A stretch of 64,000 nt of DNA from Magnetococcales bacterium WMHbin3. GTDB taxonomy: Bacteria > Pseudomonadota > Magnetococcia > Magnetococcales > Magnetaquicoccaceae. The stretch covers positions 62,001 through 126,000 of the forward strand of contig PDZX01000002.1 in NCBI GenBank assembly GCA_002753185.1. The letters run 5' to 3'. The translations under genes and the position numbers were made by a program. Below the pieces are notes generated by a model. The model had not been told where the DNA came from. It worked only from the letters and a program-made list of their open reading frames with translations, and did no database searches. Shown here piece after piece: positions 27,446 to 36,035 of the stretch (its first letter is position 1; each line of letters starts with the position of its first letter).

Positions 27446-30400
27446 CTACTGTATCTTTGTCCCAGGTGTCTCGATCGTGAAATCCGCCCCCTTGTCGTAG
27501 CCAGCGGAGAGAAGCGCGCCGTATTCCGGAACCTGTGGCGCGACTTCGGCCAGATTGCGGCTCACGGTTTGGTGCAGATCCTTGCCTTCCGGGGGAAACT
27601 GCTTGTCCAGCACGTTCAGGAGTTGGCGGGCAAAGACCGAGTGGCCGTCGCCACCGCCATCCCAGACCGGTTGCAATCCGCCGGAAGAGAGCGCCATCAC
27701 CGCCCGTTCCGATTCCATCCCGGACTCTGGAGTCCGCATGCGGTTGGCGGTTTGGCTCTCTCTGGTGAAGGCCCCGGAATAGCAACTGTCCGAGATCATG
27801 AGGATGTTGTCGGAGCGGATCCGCTGAAACAGACGCGCCACGTCACGGTTGGAAAGCCAGTTGCGCGGCGAATCGGTCTCCGCGTCGCGGGGCAGCCAGT
27901 AGCCGCGTCCCGTATCCTTGGCGAGATAGCCGTGACCGGCATAGAAGACCACCAGGTTGTCCTCCTTGCGCAGTTCTTTGGAGAGTTTGGTCATGGCGAC
28001 CAGGATCTCCTCCTTGGTGGGGTTTTGCAGAACACGGGCATCGAAGTCGTAGCGCATTTTGATGAGGTCACCGATGGCCGTGGCATCCTTGACCGGGGTG
28101 TCGAGTTCCGGAATCTCGCGATCATACTCCTGGGTGGCGATCAGGAGGGCGATGCGGCGTCCTTGCGATTTTTTGTCGGGCAGGGTGACGCCGTCGATGG
28201 CGCTGACAACCTTGACTGTCTGTTCCACGAGCGCGCCACCCGGGTCCGTGGCCTGGAGGTGCAGTTCGCTTTCTCCCTTGGGGACCGGGAGCCTCAGGGA
28301 GAATCGGCCATCTTCCTCCACGAAGATCCATTTGCCGTTGGCGCGCAGTTCGATGGCCCTGGCCTCGCTTTCCAGTCGTCCCTCGATGGTGACGAAGCCG
28401 TCCGTGGCGCGGACCTCCCGATCCATGGAATGGGGGAGACGGAGGGTGATGGGACCCCCCACCTTGCCGTCGTCGAGCACGTCGGCCACATCGGGGTCCT
28501 TGGCGAGTTCCACCAGGGCGTTGGCGAAGAGTTTTTCCATGGCCTGTCGGCGCATGCGGTCGAAGAGGGTGAAATAGGCGAGTCGCGTGGTGGCGTTGAG
28601 TTCGATCCCCTGTTCCGATGCGAAGCCGACCAGGGCCGCCTCGCTGGTGATGTTGCCCTCCTTGACCTGTTCCATGAAGCCGGTCATGGCCTTGGCCGCC
28701 GACGTATTGTTGCCCATCAGGCTGGCGATGACCGCTTCCATGGGCGCGGTTTTGGCCGTGGCCAAGGTGGCGGTGGAGAGCGTGGGAGCGGTGGCGCTCT
28801 TGGCGATGGAGGCGTCGGCGCGGGAGGTGGCGAGGGTGGCCGGCGCTGTGGTGGACTGGATCACGTTGACGGCGCGTCCCACCAACTCCGAGGTGAATTT
28901 CTCGCCGGTGACCGTGCCGGTGTTGGACAGATCGAGCAGTGTGCCGCCGCCGCTGTTGCCCACGATGCCGCCGACATAGGCGTTCCCGGTGACTGTGGCG
29001 CTGTTGCTGGCCGATTGCACGGTGCCGGAGTTGTAACCCACCACGCCGCCGACATAGGCGTTGCCGTTGACGCTGCCGCTACTGGAGACGGAGGAGAGCG
29101 CGCCGCTGTTGTAACCCGCGATGCCACCCACATAATTCAGTCCGCTGATGCGCGACGAGGTGCGGGAGTCGCGGATGGTGGCTGCGTTGAGGCCAGCCAA
29201 TCCGCCGATGTTGGCGTCGGTTCCGGTTACCGGACCGGAACTGGAGGCGTTTTCGATGATCGCGTCGGAGGCGTTGCGTCCCACCAGACCGCCGACGAAG
29301 CCCTTGCCCGATACCGCGCCGCTGCCCGATGCGTTGCGGATGGTGCTGCCCGTATCGGTTTGTTGTCCGACCAGCCCGCCGATGTAGTTGGCGGTTCCGG
29401 TGACCGCGCTGCTGCTCCAGGAGTCGAGGATGTCGGCGCCGGCGGTGTTGATGCCCGCCAGGCCGCCCAAGTAGTCCACGCCGGTGACCGCGCCGCTGCT
29501 CCAGGAATTTTGCACCAGCGCTGCCCCGACATTGTAGCCCACCAGGCCGCCGGCATAGGAATTGGCGCTGCTGGCAGTGACCGAACCGGTGGCCGAGGCG
29601 TTGGTGATGGTGGCGTCGTTGCGGCCCGCCAGGCCGCCCGTTTCGCTCGCCCCGGAGACCGCTCCGCTCGCCGACGAGGCGTCGATGGCGCCGGATGCGG
29701 CATTGCGTCCGGTCAAGCCGCCCACGTAGCGGTTGCCGGTGACGCTGGCGGAACTGGTGGAGGAGACAATGGCAGCGTCGTTGTAGCCGGTCAGCCCGCC
29801 TGCATGGGAGCCACTGCCGGTCAATGCGCCGCTGACCTTCGCCCCGGTGATGGTTGCCCCGGAGGTGTTCATGCCGGCCACGCCCCCGACATTGTCGCTG
29901 CCCGCGAGCGTGGCGTCCACGGTGGCGTCGGTGATGCTGGCGGCGCTTCCCGAATTGAGTCCGGCGATGCCGCCGAGATAGCCGTTGCCGGAAACGGTGG
30001 CGTTGCTCGTCGCGTTGGTGATCGTGCCGGAAAGGTTGCGGCCCGCGATCCCACCGGCGTAGGAGTTGCTGGTGCCGCTGTTGCCGGTGACGCGCCCTGC
30101 GGAGGTGGAGGAGGCAATACGATTTTCGTTCACCCCGGCGACGCCGCCGATGCTGGAGTTGCCGGAGATGGCGCCGCTGTTCGACGCGGAATCGATGACG
30201 CCGCTGGTGTAGTTGCGTCCCGCCATGCCGCCGACGTACTGATCGCCTGAGACCGTGGCGGAATTGGCGCTGCCGGACAGAGAGCCGTCGTTGTAGCCGG
30301 CCACGCCGCCGACGTAGGAGCCGGTTCCGGTCACCGTTCCACTGGCGCGGGCGTTGGTGATGGTGGCGCCTTGGGAGTTCAACCCCACCACGCCGCCGAC

Positions 30401-33400
30401 GTAAGCGGCGCCGCTGACCTTGCCGCTGCCCGTGGCGTTGCTCACCGTGCCGTAGTTGCGGCCCGCCACGCCGCCGACGATGCCCGACGAGGAGACCGTC
30501 GCCTGGGAGGTGGCGTTGTCGATGGTCTGGTAGTTGACCCCCGCGACACCTCCCACCCAGTCGTTGCCGGAGACCGTGCCGCTGGCCGAGGAGGCGCTGA
30601 TGCTCCCGCCGGTGTCGTTGCGGCCCACCAGACCGCCCACGGAGGTGTTGCCGTTGACCGTGGCGGAACTGGAGGAGCCGGAAATGGCGGAATTGCTGAA
30701 ACCGGCCAGTCCGCCGACATAGGCCTCGCTGCCGGTGACCGAGCCGGAACTGGTGGAATTGTCGATGGTGGCCCCGGAGGTCAGTTGACCGGCCAGCCCG
30801 CCGACGTACCCCTTGCCCGAGACGACGCTGCTGCTCGACGCATCGCGAATGGCGCTCCCGGTATCGGCATGCTGGCCCACCAGGCCGCCGACGAGGTTGC
30901 CGCTTCCCGATACCTGGCCGCTGCTCCAGGAAGAGAGGATATCGGCCCCGCCGTTGTTGATGCCGATCAGGCCGCCCACGTAGTCCACGCCGGTGACCTT
31001 GGCGCTGCTGGAGGCGTTTTGCACCAGCGCGGAGCCGATGTTGTAGCCGACCAGTCCGCCCACATAGGAGTTGGCGCTGGTGGCGGTGACGTTGCCGCTG
31101 GAGGAGGAGGCGGAGATGATGCCGTCGTTGCGTCCCACCAAGCCGCCGGTTTCGCTGGCGGCGGTGACGTTGCCGTTGGAGGAGGAAGAGGAGATGGTTC
31201 CGGTGGCGGCGTTGCGTCCCGCCACGCCACCCGCATAGCGGTTGCCGGCGACGGTGGCGCTGCTGGTGGAGGAGTCGATGGATGCGTCGTTGTAGCCCGC
31301 CACGCCCCCGGCGTAGGATCCGCTCGCGGTCAGGCTGCCGCCGCCGGTCGAGCCGGTGATGGTGGCGTTGGCCGTGTTCATGCCGGCCAGGCCGCCGATG
31401 TAATCGTTTCCGGAGAGGGTGGCCAGACTGGTGGAGTTGGCGATGCGCGCGCCGCTGCCGGAATTGAGTCCGGCGATGCCCCCGATGTAGCCGTTGCCGG
31501 AGACGATGGCGCTGCTCGAAGAGTCCGTGATGGTTCCGGAGAGGTTGCGGCCCGCCAGCCCACCGACGTAGGCGTGGGTGGAGCCACTGTTGCCGGTGAC
31601 GCTGCCGGAGGATGAGGAGGAGGTAATGTCATGATCGTTGGTGCCCACCAGTCCGCCGACGCTGTCGTTGCCGGAGACCGTGCCGCTGCTCGATGAGGAG
31701 GAGATGGCCCCGCTGGTGTAGTTGCGGCCCACCAGCCCCCCGACGTGTTGATCCCCGGAGACCGTGGCGGAACTGGAGGAACCGGAGATGGTGGCATCGT
31801 TGTAGCCGGCCAGCCCGCCGACGTAGGAACCGGTCCCGGTGACCGTCCCGCTGGTCTGTCCGTTGGTGATGGTGGCTCCGGTCGAATTGAGTCCCGTCAG
31901 CATGCCGACGTAGTTGGCGCCGGATGTGGAGCCGCTCCCGGAGGAGTCGGCGAGCGTCCCGTAGTTGCGGCCCACCACGCCGCCCGCGATGCTGGTGGCC
32001 GAGACCGAGGCGCCGCCGCTCGCCCGGCGCACCGTGCCCCGGTTGTCGCCCACAACGCCACCGACCGTGCCTGTGCCGGTGACGGCGCCGGTCACTGAGG
32101 CATCCTCGAGGGTGCCAGCCGAGGTGAGTTGGCCCACCAGCGCCCCAACCGAGTTGCGTCCGGCGATGTTCACCCCGGTCAGGGAAAGATTCTTCAGGCT
32201 GGTGCTGCTGGAGACGCCGAACAGGCCGACATAATCGGTCGTGGAGCGCTGGATGGTCAGTCCCTGGATGGCATATCCCTGACCGTCGAATTTGCCGGAA
32301 AAGGCCGATCCGGATGCGCCGATGGGGACGAAACCCGCGCCTGCGTTCCAGCCGGAAGTGGCGGAAGCGTCGATGGTCTTGCCCAGGGCGAAGTTGCCGG
32401 TGAGGGTGAGTGACTGGAGTTGATTCACGTCGTTCACCAGCATCCATGCGGTGTAGGGTCCGGTGATATTGGTGGCGTAGTTGGTCGGCGTGGCATAGGC
32501 CGTCGGGTTGTAATAGATGTCGCTCCTGCCGCCTCCACTCAACTGGAGCGCGCCGCCCGCACCGAAGGAGAGCGTTCCGGCGCCGCTGCCTTCCTTGTCC
32601 GCGCGCAGCAGCAGGCTGCCGCCGGTGGTGTTGGCAACCGCAGCATCGACGGTGATGTTGCGGTGTGCCTTGAGGGTCAGGGTGGTGGCGCCGCTCCAGG
32701 TCAGGGCGTTCTGGACCAGGATGTCGCCGTTGCCCCCGCCGGCGGCTGAGGTCTCGATCGTGACGTTGCCGCTGGCGAGGTTGGTGGCCAGGGTGGCGGG
32801 GGTGATGTCGCCTCCCGCATTGGCGATGGTGTAGTCGGTGGGGTCGATGAGCCAGGTTCCCGGCAGGCCGTTGGCCGACGAGACATCGATGCGGGCCTGG
32901 TCGGCGATCCTGACCTTGGCCCCGGAGGTCTCGACGAAGCCGCCTCCCGTGGCCCCGGACGCATCCAGGGCGCCCGACGCCACAACTTCCCCGCCGCCCG
33001 CATCCAGGATGATGGCGCCGCCCTTTTGGGTCGCGGATCTGGCGGAGACGATTCCGTCCATGTTGATGACCCGATTGACCGCCTGACGCGCGGCATTGGC
33101 CGTCAGCAACACCGTTCCCCCCTCGGCGAGGATTTTTCCTCCGTTGGCCACTACCGGAAGGGGTTGTCCGTCCGGAGCGAGGAGAGGAGTGGCGACCGGG
33201 TCCACGGACAGTTGGATCAGCCGGTCCCCGTAGAAGTCCAGGGTGAAGCCGGTCCCGGAGGCGAGGGCTACCTTGCCGAGACGGGCAGCGATCACCCCGT
33301 CGTTGCGCACGGTGGGGGCCACCAGGGCGGCCAGGCCGGTATCCGCGATGCGGATTTCTCCCTGATTGACGACTGCGGCATCCGGTCGGCCCGGCAGGGT

Positions 33401-33820
33401 GAAGTGCGCCTTGCCGGCCAGAAAGTCGCTGTTGGCGATGTCGTGGGTGGTGGCGATCAGGCCGCCGACATCGACCCGTGAACTCGGACCGAACAGGATG
33501 CCGTTGGGATTGACCAGATAGACCCGGCCGTTGGCCTGCATCTGGCCCAGGATTTGGGAAGGGTTGCTCCCGGTGACCCGGTTCAGGGTGACGGAGGAGG
33601 AGGAGGGTTGCCGGAAGAGTACGGTTTCGTCGGCGCCGATGGAGAAATTCTTCCATTCCAGGATGGCATGGGGGGTCTCCTGGGTGATGGCGAGACGTTT
33701 GGGGGTCTGTTCGATGCTGGCCTTGCCGGCCACCACGCTGCCCTGCTCCGGGTTGGCCCGCGCGGGCAGGGCGGTCAGGCAGACCGCCAGCGCGCAGAGG
33801 AGTCCGAAGGCGCGCCGCAT
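27446..33820 (-). CDS. giant TpsA-like exoprotein: FHA secretion domain, about 39 GLUG repeats, C-terminal caspase-like domain
   Basis: 2124 residues. The signal peptide is about 1-23 (AFGLLCALAVCLTALPARA). The two-partner secretion (TPS) domain is about 24-290 with VNPNGILFGPSSRVDVGGL and NSDFLAGKAHF. A beta-helical stretch leads to about 39 GLUG-type repeats of roughly 27-31 residues (core YVGGLAGRN) over about 560-1630. A linker with an Ig-like part precedes a caspase-like peptidase C14 domain about 1885-2124: RRIALLIATQEYD, the catalytic His near 1963 (YAGHGYL) and Cys near 2013 (MISDSCYSGAF). The start at 33820 has AAGGGG 9 bases upstream; longer frame upstream overlaps TpsB. TpsB is 14 bases ahead. 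No stop or shift interrupts the repeats. The target of the peptidase is unknown. Confidence 0.92.
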   Translation of the reverse strand: MRRAFGLLCALAVCLTALPARANPEQGSVVAGKASIEQTPKRLAITQETPHAILEWKNFSIGADETVLFRQPSSSSVTLNRVTGSNPSQILGQMQANGRVYLVNPNGILFGPSSRVDVGGLIATTHDIANSDFLAGKAHFTLPGRPDAAVVNQGEIRIADTGLAALVAPTVRNDGVIAARLGKVALASGTGFTLDFYGDRLIQLSVDPVATPLLAPDGQPLPVVANGGKILAEGGTVLLTANAARQAVNRVINMDGIVSARSATQKGGAIILDAGGGEVVASGALDASGATGGGFVETSGAKVRIADQARIDVSSANGLPGTWLIDPTDYTIANAGGDITPATLATNLASGNVTIETSAAGGGNGDILVQNALTWSGATTLTLKAHRNITVDAAVANTTGGSLLLRADKEGSGAGTLSFGAGGALQLSGGGRSDIYYNPTAYATPTNYATNITGPYTAWMLVNDVNQLQSLTLTGNFALGKTIDASATSGWNAGAGFVPIGASGSAFSGKFDGQGYAIQGLTIQRSTTDYVGLFGVSSSTSLKNLSLTGVNIAGRNSVGALVGQLTSAGTLEDASVTGAVTGTGTVGGVVGDNRGTVRRASGGASVSATSIAGGVVGRNYGTLADSSGSGSTSGANYVGMLTGLNSTGATITNGQTSGTVTGTGSYVGGLAGYNDATISGSSSSATVSGDQHVGGLVGRNYTSGAISSSSSSGTVSGNDSVGGLVGTNDHDITSSSSSGSVTGNSGSTHAYVGGLAGRNLSGTITDSSSSAIVSGNGYIGGIAGLNSGSGARIANSTSLATLSGNDYIGGLAGMNTANATITGSTGGGSLTASGSYAGGVAGYNDASIDSSTSSATVAGNRYAGGVAGRNAATGTISSSSSNGNVTAASETGGLVGRNDGIISASSSSGNVTATSANSYVGGLVGYNIGSALVQNASSSAKVTGVDYVGGLIGINNGGADILSSWSSGQVSGSGNLVGGLVGQHADTGSAIRDASSSSVVSGKGYVGGLAGQLTSGATIDNSTSSGSVTGSEAYVGGLAGFSNSAISGSSSSATVNGNTSVGGLVGRNDTGGSISASSASGTVSGNDWVGGVAGVNYQTIDNATSQATVSSSGIVGGVAGRNYGTVSNATGSGKVSGAAYVGGVVGLNSQGATITNARASGTVTGTGSYVGGVAGYNDGSLSGSANSATVSGDQYVGGMAGRNYTSGVIDSASNSGAISGNSSIGGVAGVNENRIASSTSAGRVTGNSGTSNSYAGGIAGRNLSGTITNATSNATVSGNGYLGGIAGLNSGSAASITDATVDATLAGSDNVGGVAGMNTSGATITGAKVSGALTGSGSHAGGLTGYNDAAIVSSTSSASVTGNRYVGGLTGRNAASGAIDASSASGAVSGASETGGLAGRNDATITNASATGSVTASSANSYAGGLVGYNVGAALVQNSWSSGAVTGVDYLGGLAGINTAGADILDSWSSSAVTGTANYIGGLVGQQTDTGSTIRNASGSGAVSGKGFVGGLVGRNASDAIIENASSSGPVTGTDANIGGLAGLNAATIRDSRTSSRISGLNYVGGIAGYNSGALSSVSSSGSVNGNAYVGGVVGYNSGTVQSASNSATVTGNAYVGGIVGNSGGGTLLDLSNTGTVTGEKFTSELVGRAVNVIQSTTAPATLATSRADASIAKSATAPTLSTATLATAKTAPMEAVIASLMGNNTSAAKAMTGFMEQVKEGNITSEAALVGFASEQGIELNATTRLAYFTLFDRMRRQAMEKLFANALVELAKDPDVADVLDDGKVGGPITLRLPHSMDREVRATDGFVTIEGRLESEARAIELRANGKWIFVEEDGRFSLRLPVPKGESELHLQATDPGGALVEQTVKVVSAIDGVTLPDKKSQGRRIALLIATQEYDREIPELDTPVKDATAIGDLIKMRYDFDARVLQNPTKEEILVAMTKLSKELRKEDNLVVFYAGHGYLAKDTGRGYWLPRDAETDSPRNWLSNRDVARLFQRIRSDNILMISDSCYSGAFTRESQTANRMRTPESGMESERAVMALSSGGLQPVWDGGGDGHSVFARQLLNVLDKQFPPEGKDLHQTVSRNLAEVAPQVPEYGALLSAGYDKGADFTIETPGTKIQ
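28975..31995. repeat. 1509-bp super-repeat (two tandem blocks of about 18 GLUG units)
   Basis: Within the exoprotein gene the order and peculiar wording of consecutive GLUG units recur at a fixed offset of 1509 bases (503 residues). For example, ACGTAGGA with its flanks lies at 31821 and 30312, and GCCGCCCA with its flanks at 30971 and 29462. Landmark units such as the NLSGTIT, ALVQN, ADIL and QxTDTGS ones occur once per block, in the same order. The boundary between blocks is near 30490. Similarity is weaker at the low-coordinate end. The offset is a multiple of three, so the frame is preserved. Confidence 0.85.
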
Positions 33821-33834
33821 CGCGGACACCCCCT

Positions 33835-35520
33835 TCAAAAGGAGAGCGAGGCGCGGGCGAAGCAGCGCCAGTTGCGGTCGAGCGCCGGGTCGGCGCGGGA
33901 GTTTTGGGGTTTGGCCCACTCCAGGCCCAGCGATCCCAACCCTCCCAGGTTCAGGCGCACCCCGCCCCCTTTGGAACTGGCGGAAATCTCCTTGGGCGCA
34001 TCGGGATCGGGAAAGATCCAGCGCAAGGCGCCATGATCCCGGAACAGGTAGAGTTGCGGCTTGCCCTTCATCGCCTCCCAGGGACCAATCATCATTTCGA
34101 TGCGTTGGGCCGCGCCGTTATCTGCGGTCCATTCGGAGGGATCGAAGCCGCGTCCGAACGGCTCGCCGCCGAAACCGAACTGCTCCGAGGCCGGCAGAGG
34201 GGTGAAGGCATGCTGAGCGGACCATTGCACCAGGACCGAGAGCCAGTCCAGAATCCTCTGGGTGCGGCTGACCAGATAGTTGACCTGGGTAAAGGTCGGT
34301 TTGGCCGCAGGTCGGGATTCGACTTGGGCACCGAGCCGTTCGATCCCACGGCTGAAGGTGATGTTCAACTGGCTGTTGCCGCCCAGGGCATCGGTTCGGT
34401 CGAGCATCGCCCCGATCCGCACGATGCGCAGGCGGTCGTGGGTGAAGGGAGTTTGCAGCAGGGTGGTGCGCGTGTCGCGCAGGTCCAGGCCGCCGGTGAA
34501 GGTGAGGTTGGCGTCGCGGCGTTTGAGCACCGGCCACGCGAGGAGGAGCCCGGAGGAGAAGCTGTCGGTGCGGATCTCCATGGGTTGCATGTCGGCCCCC
34601 GGCGCGCTCTTGCTGTGGGAGAGGCTGATGTCGAGGCGGATCCCTTCTCCGTTGAGGATGTGGGACTGGGAGAGGGTCCGGTAGAAGAGTTCGCCGCTGT
34701 CCCAGGGGGTGGCGGCCAGGCCGAGGGAGAGGCGTTCGCGGGTGTGGAACAGGGAGTTGGTGGTGAATTCCGTTTGCGTCTGCCTGGGGCCGACCGGGCG
34801 GGTGCCCCGGTTGTCCAGATTGAGAACGTAGTTGCCGGGCTGGTTGGTCACCTTGAGCACCAGGGTGGCGGCGCCGCTGGTATCGTTGGAGGGGCGCATC
34901 ACCGACTCGACCCGCAGGCCGGGGAGTTCGTTGGCCAGCAGGAGATAGCGTTCCAGGATCCTGGCGTTCAGCGGGCGGCTGGCCTTGATCTTCTCGATGA
35001 AGTATTCGAAAAGGCGCGGACGGTGATGATCATCCCCCTCGACGAGGACCTGATCGATGAACCCCTCCACCACCTGGATGCGGACCCGGCCCTCGGTGAT
35101 GGTTTGCGGCGGGACGATGGCCCGTGACAACACGAATCCGGCCTGGCCATAGTAGGCCGTGATCCGGTCGGCGAGCGCGAAGATCTCCCGCAGGCTCGCC
35201 TCGCGCTCCAGCAGTTCCTGGTACAAGGGCAGCAGCGTGTCGGAAGAGAAGGCCGTGACATTGGCGAGTTCGATGGCGGTGGGTCGAAAGCGGATGGCGT
35301 CGGCATTGGAGGGGAGTGCGGATCCCTGGGTACTGGGGACCATGATCGGAGGTTGCGCGCCGGATGGCCTGGGGGTTTGGAAGCGTTGTTCCAGGTGTTT
35401 GGGTTCGACGGAACCGGGCACGACTTCCGCGAGGGTCGCCACGCCCGGAAGCATGGCGACCCCGATCGACAGCACGAGCACACTAAGGTGCCTTGCAGGG
35501 CGCAATTGGTTGGTGGGCAT
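33835..35520 (-). CDS. TpsB outer-membrane transporter (ShlB/FhaC/HecB family)
   Basis: 561 residues. The signal peptide is about 10-32 (LSVLVLSIGVAMLPGVATLA). A POTRA region follows, about 75-190, including GFVLSRAIVPPQTITEGRVRIQVVEGFID. The C-terminal beta-barrel has alternating hydrophobic strands and ends in an aromatic residue (CFARASLSF), as expected for an outer-membrane protein recognised by BAM. TpsB barrels export their cognate TpsA protein across the outer membrane. The TpsA-caspase gene starts 14 bases after its stop, which defines the pair. A promoter with a good TTGACA lies upstream at 35554-35583. Confidence 0.92.
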   Translation of the reverse strand: MPTNQLRPARHLSVLVLSIGVAMLPGVATLAEVVPGSVEPKHLEQRFQTPRPSGAQPPIMVPSTQGSALPSNADAIRFRPTAIELANVTAFSSDTLLPLYQELLEREASLREIFALADRITAYYGQAGFVLSRAIVPPQTITEGRVRIQVVEGFIDQVLVEGDDHHRPRLFEYFIEKIKASRPLNARILERYLLLANELPGLRVESVMRPSNDTSGAATLVLKVTNQPGNYVLNLDNRGTRPVGPRQTQTEFTTNSLFHTRERLSLGLAATPWDSGELFYRTLSQSHILNGEGIRLDISLSHSKSAPGADMQPMEIRTDSFSSGLLLAWPVLKRRDANLTFTGGLDLRDTRTTLLQTPFTHDRLRIVRIGAMLDRTDALGGNSQLNITFSRGIERLGAQVESRPAAKPTFTQVNYLVSRTQRILDWLSVLVQWSAQHAFTPLPASEQFGFGGEPFGRGFDPSEWTADNGAAQRIEMMIGPWEAMKGKPQLYLFRDHGALRWIFPDPDAPKEISASSKGGGVRLNLGGLGSLGLEWAKPQNSRADPALDRNWRCFARASLSF

Positions 35521-35553
35521 TGGTCTTGATCAGGGTTGCGAGGTCGGTTCCGT

Positions 35554-35583
35554 ATCATTGACCACCCTGGACCGTTATGTCAA
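35554..35583 (-). promoter_or_regulatory. candidate sigma-70 promoter for the tpsB operon
   Basis: Reading the minus strand, a perfect TTGACA (35583-35578) is followed after 18 bases by AATGAT (35559-35554). The start codon of TpsB is 33 bases further on. The -10 box is imperfect and the spacing is one base long, so this is a moderate prediction. Confidence 0.4.
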
Positions 35584-35661
35584 GATTCAAACGACAACGT
35601 AGCGCCGTGTCGTGCCACACGGATGTGTTTCTTTACGTGGCGCCTTCCGGCATTGACGGCT

Positions 35662-35856
35662 TCAACTCGCCGGCACGGTTCGTTTCATGCCCACACAGGA
35701 CCATGGATAGTTCCAGCAGTCGATGTCGTTTTTGTGTTGCGCGGTGGTGGTGCGTCGCGTGGCCTGCTTCTCCTCCCGCTTGAGCGCATGAAACAAGGAT
35801 CGGGTCCGTCTGGTGCCCGTCAGCAGATTCCACCGTTGCTCCGTGGTGTCGTTCAT
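35662..35856 (-). CDS. small basic protein under the shared 11-bp-repeat operator
   Basis: 64 residues, starting MNDTTEQRWNLLTGTRR and ending in a Cys/Trp-rich tail (CWNYPWSCVG). It is basic, without a signal peptide or membrane span, and I do not recognise it. The ATG at 35856 is supported by GGAG 7 bases upstream, and the promoter with the island's paired 11-bp repeats lies 36-67 bases ahead, which is strong evidence of a real, regulated gene. It diverges from the first CNNM operon. The two cysteines six residues apart could bind metal; this is inference. Confidence 0.6.
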   Translation of the reverse strand: MNDTTEQRWNLLTGTRRTRSLFHALKREEKQATRRTTTAQHKNDIDCWNYPWSCVGMKRTVPAS

Positions 35857-35891
35857 GGTTATTCTCCATGGTGATGGTTGAATGTGTCTCC

Positions 35892-35923
35892 AGTCTAGCG
35901 GGGCCAATTGAATTCAAATTGAA
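35892..35923 (-). promoter_or_regulatory. shared operator-promoter, site 1 (small basic gene)
   Basis: On the minus strand, two adjacent 11-mers TTCAATTTGAA (35923-35913) and TTCAATTGGCC (35912-35902) are followed by 4 bases and the -10 box TAGACT (35897-35892). The 11-bp period equals one helical turn, as in PhoB/OmpR-class boxes, and the second repeat covers the -35 position, as for an activator. The same layout is found at 35958, 40726 and 46108. Confidence 0.72.
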
Positions 35924-35957
35924 CGGGAGGCGATTCGTCGGGGAAAAACGCATCCCA

Positions 35958-35989
35958 TTCAGGTTGGCTTAAGCTTGGCCGGTTAGATT
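35958..35989 (+). promoter_or_regulatory. shared operator-promoter, site 2 (first CNNM operon)
   Basis: Two adjacent 11-mers TTCAGGTTGGC (35958-35968) and TTAAGCTTGGC (35969-35979), then 4 bases, then the -10 box TAGATT (35984-35989). The ATG of the first transporter is 47 bases downstream. The linked response regulator two genes on is the obvious candidate to bind it. Confidence 0.75.
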
Positions 35990-36035
35990 AAACGAAACTG
36001 AAAATATCCATTTCAATTTTGAGGAAGGAGCCACC

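Noticed and set aside
28930-32150. Regular spacing of about 81-93 bases resembling a CRISPR-like array
   Set aside because: The repeats are coding, in frame, vary in length and sequence, and spell GLUG motifs. There are no identical direct repeats with unique spacers and no cas genes.
35605-35622. Hairpin CCGTGT/ACACGG downstream of the small basic gene
   Set aside because: The stem is only 6 bp, lies about 40 bases past the stop, and has no T-run on the minus strand, so it is not called a terminator.
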